From Clostridia bacterium (lineage in GTDB: Bacteria > Bacillota > Clostridia > Saccharofermentanales > UBA5734), in the NCBI GenBank assembly GCA_017997315.1, contig JAGOFF010000035.1, forward strand, positions 1 through 14,576: a DNA stretch of 14,576 nt, read 5' to 3'. The translations under genes were made by a program, and so were the position numbers. A model generated the notes under the pieces. That model saw only the letters and a program-made list of their open reading frames with translations, searched no databases and was not told the origin of the DNA. Positions 1 to 6,451 of the stretch are shown here, in pieces. The first letter of the stretch is position 1, and every line of letters begins with the position of its first letter.

Positions 1-922
1 CGTCCGCACCGCTGACGATCTCCGTCAGCTCGTTGGTGATCCTCGCCTGGCGGGCCTGGTTGCTCTTCAGTGTCAGGGAGTCGAGCATGTCTTTGGCGGT
101 CTTTGTCGCGTTGTCCATCGCCATCATGCGCGCGGTCTGCTCGCTGGCGAACGCTTCGGTCAGGAAGCCGTAGACCATGCCGTTGAGATAGGTGTCCATC
201 AGGAAGTCAAGCACTTCGTTCGCATCGGGATAGTATTCCACACTTTCCGACGCTTCGATGGCGCGATCCGCCACCAGGGCTTCCGGCGGAACCAGCTCCT
301 GCAGCGCCTCCGTGTTGACCGGGATGACGCGCGTGATCATCGGATGCATGCTGATCGCCGAGGTGATGCGGGTATAGATGAAATAGATCAGGTCCGCCTT
401 GCCCGAATCGAACAGGTCCATGACGAAGTCCGAGATATCGCGCGCGCGGTAGTAGGTGGGCGAAGCGATCGGATAGTTGAACTCCCGGTCGACGTTGAAA
501 CCGGAACGGATCAGCCGTTCCTTGCCGATGGTTCCGCAGACGTAGAGCCGGGTTTCCGTCGCAAGCCCTTTCGCGACGTTTTCTTTCTCCTTGTCCCGGA
601 TGTAGGTTTCAGCGGTGTTGATGACGTTGAGGTTGTATGCGCCGGCCAGTCCCTGGTCGCCCATCATGATGAAGTAAGCGATCTTCCAGGTCTCGCCTTC
701 TTCCTTCTGGCGGAGTGTGAAGAACCGGTTGTCGAACCGTGCGCCGCTTTTCTCGATCTCGATCATGGTCTCGGCGCAACGCATGAAAAACGGCATCACA
801 GCCTCCAGCTGCGCCCGGGCGTGGCGCATCTTGACCGCGCTGATCAGCTGCATCGCGCGGGTCATCTGCTGGATGTCGGTGACGCTTCGGATTCGTTTCC
901 GGATGTCGTTGATCTGTTCCAT
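1..922 (-). CDS. atpG: F1F0 ATP synthase subunit gamma (3' end cut by window)
   Basis: This is the central rotating shaft of F1, which couples c-ring rotation to catalysis in the alpha/beta hexamer at the inner face of the membrane. The ATG at 922 begins MEQINDIRKRIRSV, followed by IQQMTRAMQLISAVKM, the N-terminal coiled-coil helix. GDQGLAGAYN lies near residue 100, the family's conserved SDRGLCG-like loop. The last residues visible are NQARQARITNELTEIVSGAD, the C-terminal helix, so 307 codons are present and only a few should be missing. The gene starts 13 bases after the stop of the delta-alpha fusion, with a modest GGGCGG ribosome site, as expected in an atp operon. atpD and atpC would be expected beyond the left edge; that is inference. 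Confidence 0.95.
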   Translation of the reverse strand, partial: MEQINDIRKRIRSVTDIQQMTRAMQLISAVKMRHARAQLEAVMPFFMRCAETMIEIEKSGARFDNRFFTLRQKEEGETWKIAYFIMMGDQGLAGAYNLNVINTAETYIRDKEKENVAKGLATETRLYVCGTIGKERLIRSGFNVDREFNYPIASPTYYRARDISDFVMDLFDSGKADLIYFIYTRITSAISMHPMITRVIPVNTEALQELVPPEALVADRAIEASESVEYYPDANEVLDFLMDTYLNGMVYGFLTEAFASEQTARMMAMDNATKTAKDMLDSLTLKSNQARQARITNELTEIVSGAD

Positions 923-935
923 GCGTCGCCGCCCG

Positions 936-2867
936 TCAGTCCTGCTGCTCGGTCAGCAGCTCGGGGTGGAACTCGGCGATCCACTGCGGACGGTACTCCT
1001 CCAGCGCCGCATTCAGCCGGGAGGCCGCTGCGTCGTCGAACAATCCGGTGTCCGCGATTTCATCCAGAAGGTCGGGCATGGTGGTCTTGAGCCGCTCGAT
1101 GAAATCTTCGGCGAACGTGTGGATGTCGTCGAGAGGGATGCTGGAAAAACCGCCCTGGTTGGCGATATGCAGGACGACGACCTGTTCCTCCATCGGAACC
1201 GGCTTGTACTGCGGCTGTTTCAGTATTTCGCTGAGCCGTTCGCCGCGGCGCAGTTCCCGCTGCGTCTCCTCGTCCAGCTCCGATCCGAACTGGGAGAACG
1301 CAGCCAGTTCGCGATACTGCGCCAGATGGATGCGGAGCGGTCCGGCGACCTTCTTCATCGCGCGCGTCTGGGCGGCTCCTCCGACGCGGGACACGGACAG
1401 CCCGACGTTGATTGCCGGACGCTGGCCGGAAAAGAACAGCTCGCTCTCCAGATAGATCTGTCCGTCCGTGATCGAGATGACGTTGGTCGGAATATAGGCG
1501 GAGATATCGCCGCTTTGGGTCTCCACGATCGGAATCGCGGTGATCGATCCGCCTCCAAGCGAGTCCGCACGTCGGGCCGCGCGTTCCAGAAGCCGGGAGT
1601 GCAGATAGAACACGTCGCCCGGATAGGCTTCCCGGCCCGGCGGGCGCCGCAGCAGCAGCGACAGGGCGCGGTAGGCCTGCGCGTGCTTGGTGAGGTCGTC
1701 GTATACGATCAGCACATCCGCGTTTTCGGATTGCATGAGTTCTTCGGCCATGGCGCAGCCGGCATAGGGAGCGATGTACTGGAACGAAGCCGGCATGCTT
1801 GCGCTGGCGGCAACGACGGTCGTGTATTCAAGCGCATTGTGCCGGCGCAGGGTATTGACGACCGAGACGATCGTGGACATCTTCTGGCCGATCGCGACAT
1901 AGATGCAGAACACGCCCTTGCCGCGCTGGTTGATGATGGTGTCGATGACGATCGCGGTCTTGCCGGTCTGGCGGTCCCCGATGATGAGTTCGCGTTGGCC
2001 GCGCCCGATCGGGGTCATGCCGTCGATGGCGGTGATCCCGGTCATCAGCGGCGTATCGACCGGCTGGCGGTCGATGATGGCCGGCGCCTCGGACTCGATC
2101 GGGCGGCGCTTGCGCGTCCCGATCGTTCCAAGTCCGTCGAGCGGTGCGCCCAGCGGATCGACGACACGGCCCAGCATCTCTTTCCCGACCGGGACCTCCA
2201 TGACGCGGGCGGTCCGTTTGCACAAGGTGCCTTCATGGACGTCCAGGATCTCCCCGAGAAGCACGACACCGACCTGCTCGGGTTCCAGATTCATGGCGAT
2301 GCCGAAGGTCCGGGAGGAAAAGGCGATCAGTTCCCCGTTGAGGCAGTTCTCCAATCCCTGGACATATGCGATGCCGTCGCTCACCCGGAGGACATGGCCC
2401 ACCTCGTCTACCGCAAACCGGGAAGAGATGGCGGACAGCGTTTCCTGCAATCCGTCGACGACCTTCTGTCGGTTCAGTTCCTCTTCCGGAATGGGTTGCA
2501 TGCCGCCGGTGAAAAGGAGATCCTTCCCGCCTGCCGCAGGAGGTTCGTCAAATCCCTCCAGGCTCTTTTCCAGCGTGGACCGGATGATCTTCCCGAAGTC
2601 GTCTTCAGGCTCGATGTTCCCGAGCGGATCGGCATCCTTGAGACGCGACGCGATCCGGGACAACTGGCCTTTGATGCTGTAGTCGTAACGGAAATCGCCC
2701 GCAAAGATGACGATTCCGCCTATCAGGGTTTCGTCGACCGCCTGCTTCAGCTCATAGCGTTCGATCCCGTTCTGCTCGGCGAACCACGCGGCGATGTAGG
2801 CCGCTTTTTCGGGATGGATCGGAGCCGCAGTGACAATGCGGATGACTCGGAGGACAGGGTTGCTCAT
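936..2867 (-). CDS. atpA: Fused delta C-terminal domain - alpha subunit of F1F0 ATP synthase
   Basis: The protein has 643 residues; bacterial alpha usually has about 500-510. Residues about 5-76 match the C-terminal domain of delta/OSCP: an IVTAAPIHPEKAAYI-type start, then VDETLIGGIVIFAGD and YDYSIKGQLSRIASRL. Residues about 77-133 are a charged, Gly/Pro-containing linker with a possible helix at 88-107. From about 134 a complete alpha follows: VGHVLRVSDGIAYVQGL (beta barrel), Walker A GDRQTGKT at 297-304, the signature PAINVGLSVS at 484-493, and the arginine finger R494 in SVSRVGG. The delta N-terminal domain (about 100 residues) is absent and no separate atpH lies between atpF and this gene. 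The start ATG follows the atpF stop by one base and has an AGGGGTG ribosome site 7 bases upstream, inside the atpF end. Alpha holds non-catalytic nucleotide sites; the delta C-terminal domain normally binds the b stalk. A sequencing or assembly join cannot be excluded, but one clean frame and a good start argue against it. Confidence 0.93.
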   Translation of the reverse strand: MSNPVLRVIRIVTAAPIHPEKAAYIAAWFAEQNGIERYELKQAVDETLIGGIVIFAGDFRYDYSIKGQLSRIASRLKDADPLGNIEPEDDFGKIIRSTLEKSLEGFDEPPAAGGKDLLFTGGMQPIPEEELNRQKVVDGLQETLSAISSRFAVDEVGHVLRVSDGIAYVQGLENCLNGELIAFSSRTFGIAMNLEPEQVGVVLLGEILDVHEGTLCKRTARVMEVPVGKEMLGRVVDPLGAPLDGLGTIGTRKRRPIESEAPAIIDRQPVDTPLMTGITAIDGMTPIGRGQRELIIGDRQTGKTAIVIDTIINQRGKGVFCIYVAIGQKMSTIVSVVNTLRRHNALEYTTVVAASASMPASFQYIAPYAGCAMAEELMQSENADVLIVYDDLTKHAQAYRALSLLLRRPPGREAYPGDVFYLHSRLLERAARRADSLGGGSITAIPIVETQSGDISAYIPTNVISITDGQIYLESELFFSGQRPAINVGLSVSRVGGAAQTRAMKKVAGPLRIHLAQYRELAAFSQFGSELDEETQRELRRGERLSEILKQPQYKPVPMEEQVVVLHIANQGGFSSIPLDDIHTFAEDFIERLKTTMPDLLDEIADTGLFDDAAASRLNAALEEYRPQWIAEFHPELLTEQQD

Positions 2868-2868
2868 T

Positions 2869-3411
2869 CTAGTTCACCCCTGCCTGACCGGCGGCGGAGT
2901 GGTCCTTCGGACCCGTTCCGATTTCTTCGTCCAGCAGTACTTCGACCAGTTCGCGCTGCCTGCTTTCATCCATATACTGCTGGATGACCCGGGAAGCGAT
3001 CCGAACCGACAGGTCCGCCACTTCACCGCGCATCCCTTCCAGCAGGGTTGTCCGCATGCGGTCGCTTTCAAGGTTGCCTTTCGCGACGATGGCGGCGGCT
3101 TCGTCCTTGGCGGCCGAGAGAATCGAATCCGACTTGTTCTGGGCCGCCTGGCGCGCATCGGAAACGATCACGGAAGCGTCCCGCTTGGCTTCCTCGATGG
3201 ATCGGGCCGACTCCTGAAACTGGAGCTCCGCCTCTTCCTGACGGCGCGACGCATCCTCCAGCTGTTCCCGGATCGTCGCCTCGCGCTTCCGCATGAACTT
3301 GAGCGCGGGCTTGAAAAGGAAATGCTTGAGGATGACATACGCCACCAGTACGTCGATGATGGTCAGAACGACCGTGACAAGGTATCCCGCTATGGCTTCC
3401 GGTTCAAACAC
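2869..3411 (-). CDS. atpF: F1F0 ATP synthase subunit b
   Basis: This is the peripheral-stalk subunit that holds F1 against rotation. Seen: one N-terminal membrane segment (about residues 6-29, AIAGYLVTVVLTIIDVLV), then FLFKPALKFMRKRE and a long charged helix rich in Glu, Arg, Lys and Ala, typical of the right-handed b coiled coil. The length is about 180 residues, close to the usual 160-180, so the b subunit has not absorbed the missing delta N-terminal domain. I chose the GTG at 3411 because AGGTGG sits 8 bases upstream. A GTG four codons earlier (3423) is also open but has a poorly placed ribosome site. The stop TAG is one base before the fusion gene's ATG, implying translational coupling. 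The C-terminal end, where delta would dock, reads EIGTGPKDHSAAG and is not obviously conserved. Confidence 0.93.
   Translation of the reverse strand: MFEPEAIAGYLVTVVLTIIDVLVAYVILKHFLFKPALKFMRKREATIREQLEDASRRQEEAELQFQESARSIEEAKRDASVIVSDARQAAQNKSDSILSAAKDEAAAIVAKGNLESDRMRTTLLEGMRGEVADLSVRIASRVIQQYMDESRQRELVEVLLDEEIGTGPKDHSAAGQAGVN
2875..2881 (-). promoter_or_regulatory. Shine-Dalgarno site fixing the start of the delta-alpha fusion
   Basis: AGGGGTG lies 7 bases before the ATG at 2867 and inside the last codons of atpF. It supports initiation at the truncated delta domain itself, with no upstream exon-like remnant of the missing delta N-terminal domain. Confidence 0.6.
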
Positions 3412-3474
3412 GTAACATCCCACCTATCCTGGCTGCCGCAATCCGGCCGACCGGTTTGAGCGCTTCGGTTCCGG

Positions 3475-3705
3475 TCACTTGAATGCGAAGATGAGCAGCA
3501 GGCTGATGACCAGCGCGTAGATCGCGACCGACTCGATGAAGACGATGGCGATCATGAGCATGCTTTGGATCCTGCCTGCCATTTCCGGTTGGCGTGCCGT
3601 GGATTCCAGCGCTTTTCCGGTGGCCATTGAAATGCCCAGCGCGGCGCATGCGCCGACCAGTCCGATCGCCAGGGCCGCGCCCAGTGCAATGATTCCTGTG
3701 TCCAT
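3475..3705 (-). CDS. atpE: F1F0 ATP synthase subunit c
   Basis: This proteolipid of 76 residues forms the rotating membrane ring. It has two hydrophobic helices separated by the polar loop ARQPE (residues 37-41). The ion-carrying carboxylate is E58 in IVFIESVAIYAL. The first helix has GISMATGKALES. The Gln that marks sodium-binding rings (Q32 in Ilyobacter) aligns with Ile25 here, so proton coupling is more likely, although Ser59 next to the carboxylate is also seen in sodium types. The ATG at 3705 has a strong GGAGGA site 8 bases upstream, consistent with the high expression needed for a multi-copy ring. It lies 72 bases after atpB and about 60 bases before atpF. Confidence 0.96.
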   Translation of the reverse strand: MDTGIIALGAALAIGLVGACAALGISMATGKALESTARQPEMAGRIQSMLMIAIVFIESVAIYALVISLLLIFAFK

Positions 3706-3777
3706 GGATGACTTCCTCCGTATGAATGAAGATTTCGATTGCGATTCACGAACCGGAGCCGGCTTCCGTATTCCGGA

Positions 3778-4590
3778 TCAGCCCGCGGTTTTTGCCCGGA
3801 TCTTCTTCTTGTCATGCTGTCCGGCCGACGAATGGTTGGCTTCCATGATCTCGCCGACATACATGACCGTCAGGTATGTGAATATGACCGCCTGCAGAAT
3901 GCCGTCCGCCAGGTCGAACCAGAGTCCGAGAATCCCGGGGAGGGCGATCGGGATGATGATCCGGACGAACTCCATCAGGATATATGCGCCGAACACGTTG
4001 CCGAACAAACGAAGGGCAAGTGAGAGTATTCGGATGACATAGTCAAGGATCTTGAACGGGACCACCATGCCGACCGGGGTGCTGATGCTTTTCCACATCC
4101 CCTTGGGCCCGACGAAACGGAAACCGATATAGACGACAAAGCTGACCGACAGGATCGACAGACCGAAGCAGTATCCCGGATTCTTGGCCGGCGGGGAGAT
4201 CCCGATGAACGAGGAGATGTTCGCCAGTGTGATCAGAAGCGCCACCGAACCGACGAACGGCACGACGCGGTCGGTCTGCTCATCATCCAGATCATTGGAT
4301 TTGCAGAGTCCCACCAGTGCTCCGATCAATCCTTCGACGATCAGCTGGCGGCCGTGCGGTATGGATTTGTAGCGGCGTCCGAGGAGGAGCGCGATCAGGA
4401 AAAGGGCGGCAATGACGCCCCATGTCACGACCACCGCATCCGTCACCGGGATCGAGGTTCCGAACAGCTCGATCCGGAACATCGTGCGGGGGATGATCAT
4501 CTCGGAGATCTCTTTTCCGATGTCGCCGACACGGATCTGTTCGACGACATTCTCCTTCAAGGCTTCAATAAAGCGTTGCCACCAGCTCAT
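3778..4590 (-). CDS. atpB: F1F0 ATP synthase subunit a
   Basis: This is the membrane stator with the ion half-channels. It has 270 residues and several hydrophobic helices. The essential arginine is R194 in SLALRLFGNVFGAY, and Q233 in ILQAVIFTYLTVMYVG matches the conserved Gln of the last helix. The N-terminal stretch (1-30) is amphipathic, ending near MIIPRTMFRIELFG, and the C-terminal tail is basic (KKKIRAKTAG). The ATG at 4590 overlaps the stop of the upstream dCMP deaminase by four bases (ATGA), so the two are coupled. No atpI-like gene precedes it, unlike many bacterial atp operons. Confidence 0.95.
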   Translation of the reverse strand: MSWWQRFIEALKENVVEQIRVGDIGKEISEMIIPRTMFRIELFGTSIPVTDAVVVTWGVIAALFLIALLLGRRYKSIPHGRQLIVEGLIGALVGLCKSNDLDDEQTDRVVPFVGSVALLITLANISSFIGISPPAKNPGYCFGLSILSVSFVVYIGFRFVGPKGMWKSISTPVGMVVPFKILDYVIRILSLALRLFGNVFGAYILMEFVRIIIPIALPGILGLWFDLADGILQAVIFTYLTVMYVGEIMEANHSSAGQHDKKKIRAKTAG

Positions 4591-5051
4591 GTCGGCGTAT
4601 CAGACTCCTGTTCATGAAATCTCACCATCTCGACACCCGCTTCCTGCAGCATCGAGGAGGCAAGCTCGTCCGGATAGTCGCCCTTGTATACGATCCGGGC
4701 GATACCGGCGTTGATCAGCATCTTGGCGCACAGCGAGCAGGGTTGGCAGGTGACGTAGATGGTTCCCCCCTGCACGACGGCACCGTACCGTGCCGCCTGG
4801 ATGAGCGCATTCTGCTCGGCATGGATCGCCCGGCACAGTTCATGCCGTTCCCCGGATGGAATTCCGAGCTGCTGCCGGAGGCATCCGACCTCCGCGCAAT
4901 GCGCGATGCCGGCCGGAGCGCCGTTGTAGCCGGTCGCGACAATGCGCCGGTCACGTACGACCAGTGCCCCGACCTGTCTGCGCAGACAGGTCGAACGGGT
5001 TTTGACCAGTTCGGTGATCTGCATGAAATAGGTGTCCCATGAAGGCCGCAC
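4587..5051 (-). CDS. comEB: dCMP deaminase (ComEB family)
   Basis: It deaminates dCMP to dUMP, feeding thymidylate synthesis in the cytoplasm. The zinc site is HAEQN (H77, E79) plus PCSLC (C105, C108), with the family block RSTCLRRQVGALVV and GYNGAPAGIAHC near the N-terminus. The start needs care. An ATG at 5084 is in frame, but a TATAAT box ends only six bases before it, so it would be nearly leaderless. The GTG at 5051 has AGGGGGG (5058-5064) six bases upstream and gives MRPSWDTYFMQIT, matching how this family usually begins. I therefore take the GTG, giving 154 residues. The gene is first in the operon and overlaps atpB by four bases. Association of this gene with rpiB, upp and atp is common in Firmicutes. 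Competence is not implied by the name. Confidence 0.92.
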   Translation of the reverse strand: MRPSWDTYFMQITELVKTRSTCLRRQVGALVVRDRRIVATGYNGAPAGIAHCAEVGCLRQQLGIPSGERHELCRAIHAEQNALIQAARYGAVVQGGTIYVTCQPCSLCAKMLINAGIARIVYKGDYPDELASSMLQEAGVEMVRFHEQESDTPT

Positions 5052-5090
5052 GGCAATCCCCCCTGTTCTATCGGCTGTGATCATCAGACA

Positions 5091-5118
5091 ATTATAGGAC
5101 GGCTTCCTATAAAGTCAA
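5091..5118 (-). promoter_or_regulatory. Sigma-A promoter of the dCMP deaminase - ATP synthase operon
   Basis: On the minus strand TTGACT (5113-5118) and TATAAT (5091-5096) are separated by 16 bases. The predicted start site, around 5084, leaves a leader of about 33 bases before the GTG at 5051. The promoter follows directly after the upp terminator hairpin, so the atp operon has its own transcription start. Confidence 0.75.
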
Positions 5119-5134
5119 TTCCGCGGAAATGGTC

Positions 5135-5195
5135 ATAATAGACAAATCGGGCGCAGCGGCCAAGTCTTGATGCCGACCTTGGCAAGCTGGCCCGA
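5135..5195 (-). terminator. Intrinsic terminator after upp
   Basis: A long imperfect hairpin spans 5147-5195. The arms TCGGGC / GCCCGA, CAGC / GCTG and GCCAAG / CTTGGC nest together with only a bulged base and a small internal loop, around a 13-base loop. On the minus strand it is followed by TTTGTCTATTAT. It separates upp from the atp promoter. A second small perfect hairpin (7-base arms GTTTCGG / CCGAAAC, 5203-5219) lies between it and the upp stop and lacks a T tract. Confidence 0.6.
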
Positions 5196-5236
5196 CGTGC
5201 GGGGTTTCGGCACCCGAAACGGGAGGGGTGCGGTTT

Positions 5237-5872
5237 CTACTTCGTGCCGAACAGGCGGTCTCCCGCGTCGCCGAGACCGGGAACAATGTAGGCATGGTCG
5301 TTGAGCTTTTCATCCAGCGCCGCGCAGAAAATGGGGACATCCGGATGATCGTGCGTCAGCCGCCTGACCCCCTCGGGCGCGGCGATCAGGCAGACGAACT
5401 GGATGCTGGTGATCCCGCGGTCCTTGAGGAAGGTCACAGCAGCGGAGGCGGAGCCGCCCGTAGCCAGCATCGGATCGAGCACGATGACTTCGCGTTCCGC
5501 GCAGTCGGACGGGAGCTTGCAGTAGTATTCCACCGGTTCGCGCGTCTCAGGGTCGCGGTACAGCCCGATGTGGCCGACCTTGGCCATCGGGATCAGCTGG
5601 AGCATGCCGTCGACCATTCCGAGTCCGGCTCGGAGAATGGGCACCAAGGCCAGTTTCTTCCCGCCCAGGACCTTGGATCGCGCTACGGCGATGGGGGTTT
5701 CGATGTCGATTTCCTTGAGCGGCAGCGACCGGGTGACTTCGTACGCCATCAGGAGGGACACTTCGTTGACCAGCTCGCGGAACTCCTTGGTGGTAGTGAG
5801 TTTGTCCCTCAATAGGGAGATCTTGTGCTGGATCAGCGGGTGGTCGAAAATGAATACCTTGTTGTCGCTCAT
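5237..5872 (-). CDS. upp: Uracil phosphoribosyltransferase
   Basis: It salvages uracil with PRPP to make UMP in the cytoplasm. The protein has 211 residues, the usual length. The PRPP loop is VIVLDPMLATGGSA (129-142), an upstream substrate-binding segment is VPILRAGLGMVDGM (77-90), and the C-terminal uracil-binding segment is YIVPGLGDAGDRLFGT (195-210). The ATG at 5872 has GAGGAG about 7 bases upstream. It lies 76 bases after rpiB and is probably co-transcribed from the rpiB promoter, ending at the hairpin at 5147-5195. Together with the neighbouring dCMP deaminase it forms a pyrimidine-salvage pair. Confidence 0.97.
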   Translation of the reverse strand: MSDNKVFIFDHPLIQHKISLLRDKLTTTKEFRELVNEVSLLMAYEVTRSLPLKEIDIETPIAVARSKVLGGKKLALVPILRAGLGMVDGMLQLIPMAKVGHIGLYRDPETREPVEYYCKLPSDCAEREVIVLDPMLATGGSASAAVTFLKDRGITSIQFVCLIAAPEGVRRLTHDHPDVPIFCAALDEKLNDHAYIVPGLGDAGDRLFGTK

Positions 5873-5948
5873 GAATATCTCCTCATCGGTATATCGTCGG
5901 CGGCACGGGTGTCCCGCCGCAGGATGCCTTATGATTCGCGGCGGTCCG

Positions 5949-6389
5949 TCACTCGAGGGACATCATCTCGTTGACGCGGACCTGATGCCGGCCGCCGGCT
6001 TCGAACTCCTCCGCAAGGAACGCGTCCGCGATGGAACAGGCCAGCCCGGTTCCCACGACGCGGGCGCCGAGCGCCAGCACGTTCGCGTCGTTGTGCTGCC
6101 GCGACATGCGTGCCATGTACTCGTTGGTGCAGAGAGCGGCGCGTATGCCGTCGATCTTGTTCGCCGATATGCTGATCCCCAGCCCGGTGCCGCAGACCAG
6201 GACGCCGAACCGGGCGGCGCCGCTGTTGACCGCGGCCGCAACGGACACCGCGGCCGGAACATAGCTCGCGGGGGTGTCCTCTGTGTCGGTACCCAGATCG
6301 TCGCACTGATGGCCGGCAGCCGCCAGATGCTCCATCACCGTTCTTTTCAGCCGGTATCCGGCATGGTCGCTGCCAAATGCGATTTTCAT
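5949..6389 (-). CDS. rpiB: Ribose-5-phosphate isomerase B (RpiB/LacAB family)
   Basis: It interconverts ribose 5-phosphate and ribulose 5-phosphate in the pentose phosphate pathway. It starts MKIAFGSDHAGYRLK (D8, H9 in the substrate pocket). The catalytic cysteine is C66 in VLVCGTGLGISISANK, with H99 in RQHNDANVLALGAR, the same numbering as the E. coli enzyme. The length is 146 residues. I chose the ATG at 6389, which has GGGAGG 8 bases upstream; an in-frame ATG 25 codons earlier would place the promoter inside the coding region. LacAB-type sugar-phosphate isomerases are related, but a single gene next to upp favours RpiB. It supplies ribose 5-phosphate for PRPP, the co-substrate of upp next door. 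Confidence 0.94.
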   Translation of the reverse strand: MKIAFGSDHAGYRLKRTVMEHLAAAGHQCDDLGTDTEDTPASYVPAAVSVAAAVNSGAARFGVLVCGTGLGISISANKIDGIRAALCTNEYMARMSRQHNDANVLALGARVVGTGLACSIADAFLAEEFEAGGRHQVRVNEMMSLE

Positions 6390-6420
6390 AAAGGTGACCT
6401 CCCGCTGTTGATCTTCAACC

Positions 6421-6450
6421 ATTCTATCACTTGCCCCGCATCCGTTCCAA
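6421..6450 (-). promoter_or_regulatory. Extended -10 promoter upstream of rpiB-upp
   Basis: On the minus strand TTGGAA (6445-6450) and TAGAAT (6421-6426) are 18 bases apart, with TG one base before the -10 (TGATAGAAT), an extended -10. It lies in the 62-base gap between proA and rpiB and would allow rpiB-upp expression independent of proA. Confidence 0.5.
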
Positions 6451-6451
6451 G

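Noticed and set aside
717..2987. A 756-codon open frame on the plus strand opposite the delta-alpha gene
   Set aside because: It is antisense to an unmistakable alpha subunit, has low-complexity Asp/Arg/Gly-rich sequence with no recognisable domain, and is a common artefact of high G+C coding DNA.
2869..3411. The missing delta N-terminal domain hidden in the b subunit
   Set aside because: AtpF has ordinary length and a single stalk helix; it leaves no room for a further domain of about 100 residues.
5203..5219. Terminator at the small perfect hairpin after upp
   Set aside because: The stem is only 7 bases long and is followed by C/G-rich sequence without a T tract; the larger hairpin at 5147-5195 fits better.
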